Shown here in pieces: positions 7,679-15,848 of a stretch of 64,000 nucleotides of DNA (position 1 is the first letter of the stretch; the number at the start of each line of letters is the position of its first letter). The notes beneath the pieces are model-generated. The model was not told the DNA's origin, did not search any database, and was given only the letters and a program-made list of their open reading frames with translations. The stretch covers positions 1 to 64,000 of the forward strand of contig DATBHX010000063.1 of the NCBI GenBank assembly GCA_036557225.1, written 5' to 3'. Source of the DNA: Angelobacter sp036557225. Lineage in GTDB: Bacteria; Acidobacteriota; Terriglobia; Terriglobales; Acidobacteriaceae. The translations under genes were made by a program, and so were the position numbers.

Positions 7679-8791
7679 CTATTCCGGCACAAAGTAAAAG
7701 GCGACCGCAACAATCGCGTAGACTGCCAGCAGTTGTGCTCCTTCAAACCAGTTCGTCTCTCCGTCAGACGAGATCATCTCCACGATCACAACCGAAAGCA
7801 CGATGGCTGCGATTTCAAAGCCATTGAAGACCAGCGTCATGGGATGGCCAATGGCGAAGGAGAGAAAAACGAGCACGGGCGCGACAAAGAGCGCAATCTG
7901 CGTGCTGGCGCCAGTGGCAATCGCCATGGAGAGGTCAAGCTTGTTACGGCGGGCCATGATGATGGCCGTTGAATTCTCTGCAGCGTTTCCGACTAAAGCC
8001 ACCACAATCACGCCGACAAAGAGCTCGGTCATGCCCAGCGCCTTCGTAACTGGCGCAATTTGATCGACCAGGATCTCACTCATGATGGCAATCAGCACGG
8101 TTGCCAATCCCAGAGCAAGGAACGCCTGGCCGCGGCTGATTTCAGGTGCTTCCTGATGCTCCGCTGCCTGGAATTTTGTTCGATGAGTACGAAACACGAA
8201 GAGCAGATTGAGCAGGTACAGGAGGATCAGCACGGCGCTGGTCCACAGGCTCAGGTGCTCCAGGTTGACGTCATGGTGCTGCAGAGTGCCGAAGAGCGTG
8301 AGGTTGAAGACCGCAGGCATGACCAATGCCGCCACGGCGATCATCAGCATGGTGCTGTTCATCCCGGAAGTCGTGCGGGAAAAGCGCTGAATGGGATGTC
8401 CCGCACCGCCAACCACCAGGCTTAGTCCCAGCACTAAAAGCAGATTTCCAATGATGCTTCCGGAAAGGGAGGCCTTTACTACGTTGATATGGCCTGCATG
8501 CAGGGCAAAAAATGCGATGATCATTTCTGTGGCATTGCCCATCGTGGCGCTCAGAATACCGCCAACGGCCGGGCCGGAATAAGCGGCCAGAGCGCCAGTG
8601 GATTCACCCAGAACGCTGGCCAAGGGCGCAATGGCCAGAGCCGACGCCGCGAAAATCAGCAGCGGAGAGGCGTGCAGCAAATCGAGAACGATGGCTGCCG
8701 GCACAAACAGCAATAGCCAGTTCAGCCAGCCATGGCCGGTTTTCAGCGGGAACCTGCTCCACAGTCCGGCGCCGGATTTAGAGCTGGGCAT
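7679..8791 (-). CDS. Calcium/cation:proton antiporter (CaCA family)
   Basis: A 370-residue membrane protein with about eleven hydrophobic segments. It has the two inverted signature repeats of the CaCA superfamily: GNATEMIIAFFAL in the N-terminal half and GNAAENSTAIIMAR in the C-terminal half. Each carries the Glu that coordinates the cation, and a polar loop containing HQEAPE separates the halves. The length fits the bacterial ChaA/Cax (VCX1-like) branch. It exports Ca2+ (or Na+/K+) in exchange for protons. It is convergent with the glycosyltransferase, with only 10 bases between the stops. Confidence 0.9.
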   Translation of the reverse strand: MPSSKSGAGLWSRFPLKTGHGWLNWLLLFVPAAIVLDLLHASPLLIFAASALAIAPLASVLGESTGALAAYSGPAVGGILSATMGNATEMIIAFFALHAGHINVVKASLSGSIIGNLLLVLGLSLVVGGAGHPIQRFSRTTSGMNSTMLMIAVAALVMPAVFNLTLFGTLQHHDVNLEHLSLWTSAVLILLYLLNLLFVFRTHRTKFQAAEHQEAPEISRGQAFLALGLATVLIAIMSEILVDQIAPVTKALGMTELFVGVIVVALVGNAAENSTAIIMARRNKLDLSMAIATGASTQIALFVAPVLVFLSFAIGHPMTLVFNGFEIAAIVLSVVIVEMISSDGETNWFEGAQLLAVYAIVAVAFYFVPE

Positions 8792-8820
8792 CAGAAGAGA
8801 TTGTAAAAGATCGGGCCCGG

Positions 8821-9078
8821 TCAGGACGCCGCGGCCCGAAGCACGCCAAACTTCTTCGGCACAATCTGCACGCCGCTCTGGCGATCATAAGCCAGAGTCA
8901 TCTCCGCGGAGCAGGGCCCGCAGAGCCAGAAGTGCTCAATACGGCCCGGTCCTTTCGGTAGCTGCGTGACTGGCGCAGCTTCAGCCGGTCGTGATGGGGC
9001 CACCATCATGAAAATCTTGCCTTCGCGCAAATACACCAGTGGAGTTGAACATGAAGGGTTGGCACATTTCGATAGCAT
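8821..9078 (-). CDS. Small Cys-rich protein, possible zinc-binding
   Basis: An 85-residue protein with CANPSC near the N-terminus and a second cysteine pair CGPC at about residues 53-56, forming a likely four-Cys zinc site. The central part reads like a beta-sheet domain. A good AGGAGG site precedes the ATG. I do not recognise the family. A small regulatory or nucleic-acid-binding protein is possible but not shown. Confidence 0.65.
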   Translation of the reverse strand: MLSKCANPSCSTPLVYLREGKIFMMVAPSRPAEAAPVTQLPKGPGRIEHFWLCGPCSAEMTLAYDRQSGVQIVPKKFGVLRAAAS

Positions 9079-9216
9079 CCGCTCATTCCTCCTGTTCCTC
9101 GCAAATACTTAGTCTCCCAGTTGGAAAGTAGATGCAACTTCCTGGTTTCGGGTTCGGTGGAAATGCTCTTTTCACCCATTATTAAAGCCCGCTGAGGGGT
9201 GGAAAATGCCATACGC

Positions 9217-9315
9217 TCAGTTGCCGGCCAAAGCCGGCAGCAGCACCATCAGGGCGGCGATCCAAAATGCTCCCCAGATCAGGAGATTCCTGGCTTCCAT
9301 GAGGTTGGTATTCAT
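9217..9315 (-). CDS. 32-residue single-span membrane peptide
   Basis: An ATG at 9315 preceded six bases earlier by AAAGGAG opens a 32-codon frame ending in TGA at 9219-9217. The product starts MNTNLMEARN and continues as one hydrophobic span (LLIWGAFWIAALMVLLPAL). The strong ribosome binding site and the single, well-shaped span support a real small membrane protein. The family is not recognised. Confidence 0.55.
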   Translation of the reverse strand: MNTNLMEARNLLIWGAFWIAALMVLLPALAGN

Positions 9316-9461
9316 CAGCACTCCTTTAGACTCCGCTGGTGACGGAAGAGAGTGCAAACCATGACCCACGTAGCTATGTCGTTTAATATCAACGGATTGA
9401 TGCGTTTCTGAAGGTGCGATGGCGTGTCAATTTGCTCCCGGGTGCGTCTGGGCAAACACAC

Positions 9462-9896
9462 TCATGAAGACGAAGCTGGCCCCGGCGTTTGTAAGATTTC
9501 TCTTAGCTTGGCAGAAAGCGTCTTCATGCTGAAAGGCTTCTGTACCAGGGCCATGCCGGGCTTGAGAATTGTGTCCCAGGCAAATGAGCCGTCAGCAAAA
9601 CCAGAGACAAAAACCACTTTCATTGCCGGACGGCTTTGTAACAGCTTTTGCGCCAGTTCTGGACCGGGAAGGTCGTCCATGACCACGTCAGTCAGCAGGA
9701 GATCGATCTGGCCGGAATACTCATTCGCGATGTTGATAGCCTGTTCTCCGCTTCCGGCGGACAAAACGTGATAGCCGAGCTGGCTGAGGAGATCAACTAC
9801 GACGGTACGCAATGACTCTTCGTCGTCGACGAGTAGAACGGTCTCTGTTCCGCGCTGATAGTTCAAAAGATGGCTTCTCGTTTTCGGCTGGTACAC
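9462..9896 (-). CDS. Single-domain response regulator (CheY-like)
   Basis: A 144-residue receiver protein. TVLLVDDEE carries the acidic pair, LLLTDVVMDDLPGPEL carries the phosphoacceptor Asp (about residue 70), VVFVSGFADG the Ser, and LVQKPFS the invariant Lys. The SGFAD and QKPF motifs are typical of the receivers attached to hybrid histidine kinases. No output domain follows, so it should act by protein interaction or in a phosphorelay. No cognate kinase is nearby. Confidence 0.85.
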   Translation of the reverse strand: MYQPKTRSHLLNYQRGTETVLLVDDEESLRTVVVDLLSQLGYHVLSAGSGEQAINIANEYSGQIDLLLTDVVMDDLPGPELAQKLLQSRPAMKVVFVSGFADGSFAWDTILKPGMALVQKPFSMKTLSAKLREILQTPGPASSS

Positions 9897-9926
9897 CGAG
9901 GTCTAAGGGGGTTGATTTTGATTGTC

Positions 9927-9961
9927 AACCTTTCCCGGGGGATTTTTCAACCCGAAAGGTT
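9927..9961. repeat. Inverted repeat upstream of the receiver gene
   Basis: AACCTTTC at 9927-9934 pairs with GAAAGGTT at 9954-9961, with GGG/CCC extending the stem. It lies about 30 bases upstream of the receiver gene start and could be an operator or a transcript hairpin. Confidence 0.4.
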
Positions 9962-10069
9962 ACGTAGTCCATTTCAAAGACAAATCTTTACAGAGAGAAA
10001 TTGGTGTCGAAATTTTCGCAGGAATTCTGAAGAGGATTTCTAACGTCGAAGTTGCGGAATGGGAATTCG

Positions 10070-10106
10070 TTCGCCGGAGCGAACGCTACAAGCGTGCTCC
10101 GGCGAA
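10070..10106 (-). terminator. Strong hairpin downstream of htrA, possible terminator
   Basis: TTCGCCGGAGC at 10070-10080 is perfectly complementary to GCTCCGGCGAA at 10096-10106. The loop contains a further ACGC/GCGT pairing. It starts 18 bases past the stop of the htrA-like gene on the minus strand but lacks a T-run, so it could be an intrinsic terminator without a canonical tail, a 3' stabiliser, or a mobile palindrome. Confidence 0.45.
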
Positions 10107-10124
10107 AATGAGAACTGTCTGAGA

Positions 10125-11783
10125 CTAGGGCAGCGTTCCGGAAAGGAATGTGTTTCCGCCATTCGCGCCCCGGCCCGTGTGCACCAGGAAGACAACATCC
10201 TGGCCGCTCTTAAGTTGTGAGACGATCTTGCGGAAATCTTCTTCGTTGTTTACGGGTTGCCGGTTCACTTTGAGAATGATCATGCCTGGTTGCAGCTGCA
10301 GATCATCGCCGAAGGAGTCGGGCCGCACCTCAATCACCTGTACGCCTTTGCCCTCCGGTGTGCCCATGCGTTCGGCCATCTCAGGAGAAACCGGTTTCAC
10401 TGTGACGCCAAGCTTGGTTGGCTTGGGCTGATCATCCGATTCTGGAGTATCGTCTCCGCCCGGCTCTGCGCGATCAACAAAGAGCCTGGCACGGTCAGCG
10501 ACTGTAACAGTTGCTTCCTTCTGTTGGCCGTTGCGAATGTAGGTAACGTTGATCTTGTTACCGGGCCTGGTGGAGGAAATCAGGTTTACCAGTTCATCGC
10601 CATTCTTGATTGGCTTACCGTTGACGGCCGTGATGGTGTCTTCACCCTGCAAGCCGGCTTTGGCTGCTGGGCTGTCGGGCCGCACATTGGAGATGGTTAC
10701 ACCATTCTTGACGCCGTAGACGCGCAAGATTTCGGGTCTGGGCAGAGCACTGAACTCCACGCCAATGGAGCCGCGCGAAACACGATGATCGCCTGTAGTC
10801 AATTGATCGTAAACATCGCGCACTACGTTCGACGGCATGGCAAAGCCCACGCCCTGATAGCCGAATGACTGGGTGTAGATCGCCGTGTTGATGCCGATCA
10901 CTTCGCCGTTCATGTTCACCAGCGGGCCGCCCGAGTTGCCGGGATTGATAGCAGCGTCAGTCTGGATAAAGGATTGGAATTGGCGGCCACCGGGAAGACT
11001 GCGGCCTTTGGCCGAGACAATGCCGGCCGTGACCGTTGCTTCCAGGTCAAACGGGCTTCCGATTGCCAGCACCCAGTCACCCACGGTCATCTTCTCCGAA
11101 TCGCCCAGCCGGGCCACGGTGAGCTGGTGATCTTTCGGAGGCTCGATTTTGATGACTGCCAGATCAGTTTCACGATCCACGCCTACGATTTTCGCGTCGT
11201 GCAGGACGCCAACGGGCTCGTCAAAGAGCTTTACCCGGATGCGATCAGCTTTATCCACCACATGGAAGTTGGTCATGATGTAGCCGTTGGTATTCAGAAT
11301 CACGCCTGACCCCAACGAACGCTGCCTGCCGCTGCCGCCTCCTGGTCCATCAAACGGGTTCGCCGGGCCCTGATCATCATCGCCACCGCCGCCCTGGCCG
11401 CCTTGGCCGCCCTGACCTTGTCCACCAAAGAAGCGGTCAAAGAAATCCTGGAACGGATCGTCGCCGCCATTGTCCTGGCCGCGGTTGGGCGTGCGCCCTT
11501 GTGCGCGACGGCGCGGCTTGGGGTTGGATTCCGTGCTTACGTTGACCACCGCCGGCTCAATATTCTTGGCCACCTGGCCGAAGGTGTTGCTGAGCTGCTG
11601 TGGTGTCTGCATCGGCGGGAGTAACGTAGCATCTGAAGGCGTTGAGGAATATCCCCTTACGCCGCTCCGGCTCAACACTGTTCCGATCAAAATGCCCACC
11701 GCCAGTGTAAGCAGGACCACCAGCGCGGAGAGCATCCGCTGGGTGCGTAAACGCATAACCAGCGCGGCAAAACGCGAGTTCAT
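10125..11783 (-). CDS. HtrA/DegP-family periplasmic serine protease with two PDZ domains
   Basis: A 552-residue protein. An N-terminal membrane anchor or signal lies at residues 17-38, then a Gly/Gln/Asp-rich linker at about 95-158 with GGQG repeats. The trypsin-like domain has His174 (TNFHVVD), Asp207 (RETDLAVI) and Ser284 (NPGNSGGP). Two PDZ domains follow, at about 350-430 and 450-545, the second containing GMIILKVNRQPV. It degrades or refolds damaged envelope proteins. The ATG at 11783 is preceded by GGAGGAAG and is preferred to an in-frame codon at 11873. The Gly-rich linker is longer than in E. coli DegP. Confidence 0.93.
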   Translation of the reverse strand: MNSRFAALVMRLRTQRMLSALVVLLTLAVGILIGTVLSRSGVRGYSSTPSDATLLPPMQTPQQLSNTFGQVAKNIEPAVVNVSTESNPKPRRRAQGRTPNRGQDNGGDDPFQDFFDRFFGGQGQGGQGGQGGGGDDDQGPANPFDGPGGGSGRQRSLGSGVILNTNGYIMTNFHVVDKADRIRVKLFDEPVGVLHDAKIVGVDRETDLAVIKIEPPKDHQLTVARLGDSEKMTVGDWVLAIGSPFDLEATVTAGIVSAKGRSLPGGRQFQSFIQTDAAINPGNSGGPLVNMNGEVIGINTAIYTQSFGYQGVGFAMPSNVVRDVYDQLTTGDHRVSRGSIGVEFSALPRPEILRVYGVKNGVTISNVRPDSPAAKAGLQGEDTITAVNGKPIKNGDELVNLISSTRPGNKINVTYIRNGQQKEATVTVADRARLFVDRAEPGGDDTPESDDQPKPTKLGVTVKPVSPEMAERMGTPEGKGVQVIEVRPDSFGDDLQLQPGMIILKVNRQPVNNEEDFRKIVSQLKSGQDVVFLVHTGRGANGGNTFLSGTLP

Positions 11784-11902
11784 CAGAGTCTTCCTCCGGA
11801 TCTTGTCTCCAAGATTATAAATCGAACAGTTCTGCAAGGGCAGGCGGCCATCGGTTGGTGTCCTGGAGTGCAAAGGGTTAGACGCGAAAATGCAGGCTGG
11901 CG

Positions 11903-12832
11903 TTATCCGTGCGAGCTGGTTGCCGCGCCGTCCAGAACGGTTTTTTCGTCCAACTGGCCAACCTGTCCCAGCAGTTCTGACACCAGCACGCCGGCCAGGA
12001 TCAGCAGGGCCCCCGCCCCGGCGCGGACACCGAGCCGTTCACGCAGATAGATAAAAGAAGTCAGCCAGGCGAATACCGGTTCCAGATTGAAAATAAGTGC
12101 AGTATGGGTGGCTGGGGTGAACTGCTGCGCCCAGGCCTGAACGGTAAATGCCACGGCGGTACCTAAGATACCGGTGACCAGGACCGTGGCAATTACGACT
12201 GTGGAAGCCTGAAATCGCGGATGCTCAAGCAACGGCGTGGTCAATGCCGTGAGTACGGTTCCTGTCGCAATTTGCAAGACGGCGATTTGCTCAAACGGGA
12301 AGCGTTCGGTCGCGCGACCGAGAAAGATGATCTGCAGGGCGAATGCGAAAGCACATCCGATGCTCAGGATATCCCCGCGATTGACGTTGGCGAAATCGGC
12401 CAGTCCCGCCCGGCCGGTCGGGACGGTCATCAGGAAGAGCCCGACAAAGGCTAGCCCGATTCCCACGACGCGCCACACGTGAATCCGCGTTCTCCAGAAC
12501 GTCACCAGGATCAGTGGCACCAGCACCGTGGAGCTTCCGGTGAGGAACGCCGATTTCGACGGCGTTGTCAGCTTTAGTCCCGAAGTCTGAAATGCGTATC
12601 CGAGATATAAAAAGACTCCGACCAACATCCCCGCGATTAATGAGGGCCGGGTCCACGTGGTGAGATGCTTGCGGTAATACAGCGCCAGAAGCACCGCAGC
12701 CAGGCCCATGCGGACCGCGTTCAGCAGCAGCGGAGAAGAGTCTTTCAGTGCTGCTTTGATCAAGACGAACGTGCTACCCCAAATCAGGGTAATCAGCACC
12801 AACAGCAGATGCGCTTTGAGGGAACGGGACAC
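11903..12832 (-). CDS. EamA/DMT-family transporter
   Basis: A 309-residue protein with about ten hydrophobic segments arranged as two five-span EamA repeats. The first begins LVLITLIWGSTFVLIKAAL and the second begins near GDILSIGCAFAFALQIIF. LNLEPVFAWLTSFIYLRERLG-type features at about 250-270 are the usual DMT signature. It likely exports or imports a small metabolite or drug. The substrate cannot be told from sequence. Confidence 0.88.
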   Translation of the reverse strand: MSRSLKAHLLLVLITLIWGSTFVLIKAALKDSSPLLLNAVRMGLAAVLLALYYRKHLTTWTRPSLIAGMLVGVFLYLGYAFQTSGLKLTTPSKSAFLTGSSTVLVPLILVTFWRTRIHVWRVVGIGLAFVGLFLMTVPTGRAGLADFANVNRGDILSIGCAFAFALQIIFLGRATERFPFEQIAVLQIATGTVLTALTTPLLEHPRFQASTVVIATVLVTGILGTAVAFTVQAWAQQFTPATHTALIFNLEPVFAWLTSFIYLRERLGVRAGAGALLILAGVLVSELLGQVGQLDEKTVLDGAATSSHG

Positions 12833-12863
12833 TTGAGGTTCTAGTGTACGGTCTGGTCTTCAT

Positions 12864-12906
12864 TTTTTGTAAACCAGGATTTTTACAAGCGAAATTTTGT
12901 AAACCA
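12864..12906 (+). repeat. Short direct repeat TTTTGTAAACCAG, two copies
   Basis: The string TTTTGTAAACCAG occurs at about 12866 and again at about 12895 in the short spacer between the EamA and phosphoesterase genes. It may be a duplicated operator, a promoter-region feature, or chance. Confidence 0.3.
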
Positions 12907-12920
12907 GTTTTGGGATCTGA

Positions 12921-13655
12921 TCAAGCCGCGGAACGCGATTTTTTAGTTTTCGATTTCTTGCGTGCCGTACTCCGGGTGCCGGTTTGAGTGGGTTTTGTTT
13001 TCCGGGCTGGCTGCTTGCTGTCTTTGAAGAGCCACTCCGCTCCTTTGAGAACTGGCTTTGACTCCTGGCGATCGCTCTCCCATTCTGCCGAATCTTTAGC
13101 GCCCGTAATTTCGGCGAGGGTCTGGTTGGTCAGCGCGGAGAAGTCGAGTTTGTCAATGTTGAATCCTCGCTGTACAGCTTCATCTTTCTTTTTGATCAGC
13201 AGCCACTCTGTGCCCTTTGATCCTGGACGTCGTGAACGCATCTTGGCCAGCACGAATTCGCCGTTTAATTTTTTTCCACGCAAACGAAACTTCAAATCGC
13301 CTTTGGCCAACATCTCACCGGCATTGCCCAGCGGCTCCCATGTGCCGATGTCCCACACCATCACCGTGCCGGCGCCGTAGTTGCCCTCGGGGATCTTTCC
13401 CTGAAACTTGAAGTAGGAGACAGGATGGTCTTCCACCTGCATCGCCAGACGCTTCTGGCTGGGATCGAGCGATGGGCCCTTGGGCACGGCCCACGACTTC
13501 AATACGCCATCCATCTCCAGGCGGAAATCGTAATGCAGGTGCGATGCACGGTGCTTCTGCACCACAAAGCGATGCTGCTCGCGGCGTTCCAGCTTGCCCT
13601 CAGGCTCGGGCGTCTGATCAAAGCGGCGTTTCCGGTTGTATTGTTCCAGGGCCAT
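12921..13655 (-). CDS. Stand-alone LigD-type DNA 3'-phosphoesterase
   Basis: A 244-residue protein matching the phosphoesterase module of bacterial NHEJ ligase D. Counting from the ATG, His35, His41, Asp43, Arg45, His77 and Tyr81 have the same spacing as the active-site His42, His48, Asp50, Arg52, His84 and Tyr88 of Pseudomonas LigD. These lie in the HRASHLHYDFRLE and EDHPVSYFKFQG segments. The enzyme trims 3'-phosphates and ribonucleotides at DNA breaks. The C-terminal 50 residues are Lys/Arg/Ser-rich, a probable DNA-binding tail. No polymerase or Ku gene is adjacent. A matching ATP-dependent ligase is 17 kb away. Confidence 0.9.
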   Translation of the reverse strand: MALEQYNRKRRFDQTPEPEGKLERREQHRFVVQKHRASHLHYDFRLEMDGVLKSWAVPKGPSLDPSQKRLAMQVEDHPVSYFKFQGKIPEGNYGAGTVMVWDIGTWEPLGNAGEMLAKGDLKFRLRGKKLNGEFVLAKMRSRRPGSKGTEWLLIKKKDEAVQRGFNIDKLDFSALTNQTLAEITGAKDSAEWESDRQESKPVLKGAEWLFKDSKQPARKTKPTQTGTRSTARKKSKTKKSRSAA

Positions 13656-13763
13656 AAAGGTAGGATGCGATCAGTTTATCCGTGTTCTGGCCACACTTGA
13701 ATCCTCTGTGAAACAATTGCGCTCTAACTCTACGGGAGTGAACCATTTCAACGGGGGTGAATC

Positions 13764-14444
13764 ATGGCGAAAGTCGCAGCAGAAAAACCGTTGAGCCAGG
13801 CCGTAAAGGAACGCAGGGCCACCGCCAGCTTTGAAGATGTGCCCATCCACAGCGCCGATCTGGAGAAAATCATCCGCGCCGGATTGGAAGCCCCCAGCGG
13901 CTACAACATGCAGCCATGGCGCTTTGTTGTGGTGCGTGATCGCGAGCAAAGGCAAAAGCTGCGCCAGGCTGCTTTCGGACAGCCGAAGGTCGGTGAGGCC
14001 GGCGCAGTGATTGTGGCCTGCGGTGATCCGCAGGGCTGGAAAAGCGGCGACCTGGATGAAATGCTGCGCGTCGGCACTGAGCATGGATTTACCGATCCCG
14101 CAGCGCAGCAGCGCACTCGCCAGGCCGTCACGGGGTTGCTGGGCAATCCTCCAGGCAAGGCTGGCGGCCTGGAACCTGACCTTGGCGTGTGGGTGAATCG
14201 CCAGACCATGATTGCCTTCACCACCATGATGTGGACGGCGGAGACGCTGGGATACGACACCGCGCCCATGGAAGGTTTTATGGAAGACCAGGTGAAGGCG
14301 CTGCTGAGAATTCCGGAGCGCGTTCGGGTGGTCGCGTTGCTGGCGATCGGACGCGGTAAAGGGCCGGACAAAGCGTATGGCGGAAGGTTTGATCCGGCGC
14401 GCACCGTCTTTGCCGAACAATGGGGCGAGAGTATTGAGTTCTGA
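13764..14444 (+). CDS. Nitroreductase-family FMN enzyme
   Basis: A 226-residue protein. KERRATASFEDVPI near the N-terminus, the GLEAPSGYNMQPWRFVVVRD segment (FMN-binding) and VALLAIGRGKGPDKAYGGR near the C-terminus fit the nitroreductase fold. These are NAD(P)H-dependent FMN enzymes that reduce nitro compounds, quinones or enals. The physiological substrate is unknown. It starts a run of four plus-strand genes ending with the Nudix hydrolase. Confidence 0.85.
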   Translation: MAKVAAEKPLSQAVKERRATASFEDVPIHSADLEKIIRAGLEAPSGYNMQPWRFVVVRDREQRQKLRQAAFGQPKVGEAGAVIVACGDPQGWKSGDLDEMLRVGTEHGFTDPAAQQRTRQAVTGLLGNPPGKAGGLEPDLGVWVNRQTMIAFTTMMWTAETLGYDTAPMEGFMEDQVKALLRIPERVRVVALLAIGRGKGPDKAYGGRFDPARTVFAEQWGESIEF

Positions 14445-14519
14445 AGCAGTAGAATCGAACCGCAGGTGAATGCGCACAGACACGAACTCAAATTCAAGAG
14501 AGTGAGCTAGAGAGCAAAT

Positions 14520-14864
14520 ATGGAATTCTCTGCGGCACGGATCATCAAGCTGACCGACGCGCAAAACGCCATTCCCACGCGCGACGGCAAGCTCTACGCC
14601 GAGCTTTTCCAGCACGGCACCCTTGACGTTGAGATCTATGCCCCTAAGGGCACCGATCTGCAGCAACCCCACACCCGCGACGAACTTTATGTGGTTGTCT
14701 CCGGTCGGGGCTGGTTTTATGTGGAAGGTAAACGATTCGCCTTTGCGCCGGGAGACGCCCTGTTCGCCGCGGCCGGCGAGATCCATCGCTTTGAAGACTT
14801 CACGGAAGACCTCCTGGTCTGGGTGGTTTTCTATGGCCCAGAAGGCGGTGAGCGTGGGCGTTAG
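14520..14864 (+). CDS. Cupin-domain protein
   Basis: A 114-residue single-domain cupin. Motif 1 corresponds to QQPHTRDELYVVVSGRGWF (with His and Glu ligands) and motif 2 to FAPGDALFAAAGEIHRFEDF (with His), consistent with a metal-binding double-stranded beta-helix. Single cupins serve as small dioxygenases, isomerases or sensors, and no specific function can be assigned. It overlaps the next gene by about 30 bases. Confidence 0.85.
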   Translation: MEFSAARIIKLTDAQNAIPTRDGKLYAELFQHGTLDVEIYAPKGTDLQQPHTRDELYVVVSGRGWFYVEGKRFAFAPGDALFAAAGEIHRFEDFTEDLLVWVVFYGPEGGERGR

Positions 14865-15324
14865 ATTCCGTTGTTCTTTGCTGTGTCTGGCGCTGATCCT
14901 GCCGGGTGGCGGAATGTGCGCAGAACAAACACTGCGGTCACAAGCAGCGACTCCAGCGGCCTTCACGGAGAAGACCGCCTCCGACTTGCTTCTTCGCCTG
15001 AGTGAGGCTCTCCAGGGCCACAGCCAAAAAAAAATGCTGGCGCTTTTTGATTTACCCCAGATGAAGGGCGGAGGATCTTTCAAGGAACAGATCAACCTGT
15101 TCTTCGCGCAGACGGAATCCATCCGCGTGCACCTGAACCTGATTGAAACAGCGGTGGCGGGTGAGAGGCCCAGCTTTACCGTTGACGCCGAAATGGATGC
15201 CCAACCCAGCAACGGCGGCCAGGCATGGCGACGGAACGAGCGGCTGACCCTGACGGCGGCCAACGTGAGCGGATCGTGGAAGCTGGTCGAGATCCAGCCG
15301 CGGTCTTTCTTCTCTCTCCCATGA
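14833..15324 (+). CDS. Secreted protein of unknown function
   Basis: A 163-residue product with an Arg-containing n-region and hydrophobic segment (SLLCLALILPGGG, about residues 14-27), probably a signal peptide. The rest reads as a small alpha/beta domain (LLLRLSEALQGHSQKKMLALF, then beta strands), somewhat like NTF2-type nuclear-transport folds. I chose the ATG at 14833, although a GTG at 14851 would also keep the signal. It overlaps the cupin gene upstream and the Nudix gene downstream (ATGA), so all three are probably one operon. Confidence 0.6.
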   Translation: MAQKAVSVGVRFRCSLLCLALILPGGGMCAEQTLRSQAATPAAFTEKTASDLLLRLSEALQGHSQKKMLALFDLPQMKGGGSFKEQINLFFAQTESIRVHLNLIETAVAGERPSFTVDAEMDAQPSNGGQAWRRNERLTLTAANVSGSWKLVEIQPRSFFSLP

Positions 15325-15767
15325 GCCCCGGACCCGTCCGGCGCGACTATCCTGACCGCCCGATCGTGGGCGTAGGCGCGGTGATCGTCGACCGCGGCCG
15401 CGTAGTGCTGGTCAAACGCGGCAGCCCGCCGCTGCTGGGCGAATGGTCGCTTCCTGGGGGCGTAGTAGAACTGGGTGAAACGCTACGCGCAGCTGCTGAG
15501 CGCGAAGCGCGCGAGGAGACGGGATTGATCGTCAGCGCGGGCGAAGTGATTGAAGTCCTGGACCGCATTATTCCCGGCGAAAAAGGCGCGCCGCAATATC
15601 ACTACGTACTGATCGATTTTCTTTGCACCGTGCAGGGCGGAGAATTGAAAGCCGGAGGCGACGCGGCGGAGGTAGCCTGGGCGGACAAAACCGAATTTGC
15701 CAATTATCGACTGGAAAAGCCCGCCATCGATGTCATTGAGAAAGCTTTCGGGAAAGCCACTGCATAG
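15321..15767 (+). CDS. Nudix hydrolase
   Basis: A 148-residue protein with an intact Nudix box at residues 46-68 (G-x5-E-x7-REAREETG), preceded by the usual strand VGVGAVIVDRGRVVLVKR. The subgroup features (RRDYPDRPIVGVGA) resemble the ADP-ribose/NADH pyrophosphatase-like Nudix proteins, but the substrate is uncertain. The start ATG overlaps the upstream stop. An in-frame upstream codon at 15225 would run through the preceding gene and is not needed. Confidence 0.88.
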   Translation: MSPGPVRRDYPDRPIVGVGAVIVDRGRVVLVKRGSPPLLGEWSLPGGVVELGETLRAAAEREAREETGLIVSAGEVIEVLDRIIPGEKGAPQYHYVLIDFLCTVQGGELKAGGDAAEVAWADKTEFANYRLEKPAIDVIEKAFGKATA

Positions 15768-15768
15768 A

Positions 15769-15848
15769 CCGCGGACGCGAACACGCGGAGTTTACGAAAA
15801 AAACAGCCTTCATTTGCTTTTCTCCGTGTCTCCGCGTCTCCGTGGTGG
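15769..15848. repeat. Short intergenic repeat: CGCGGA and CTCCGTG(TCTCCGCG) units
   Basis: The spacer and the last codons of the convergent UbiX-like gene contain CCGCGGACGCGAACACGCGGAG and the array TCTCCGTGTCTCCGCGTCTCCGTGG. The same kind of array occurs in opposite orientation at about 36097-36120. These look like dispersed low-complexity repeats. Confidence 0.55.

Noticed and set aside
9922..10122. 66-codon plus-strand frame starting at TTG
   Set aside because: It runs through two hairpins and has no ribosome binding site.
12921..13655. A truncated remnant of full LigD
   Set aside because: All active-site residues are present, the gene has its own start, and stand-alone phosphoesterases are known in bacteria.
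13671..15263. 530-codon minus-strand open frame opposite the nitroreductase and cupin genes
   Set aside because: It lies entirely antisense to recognisable plus-strand genes, its translation has no domain, and long antisense frames are expected in GC-rich coding DNA.
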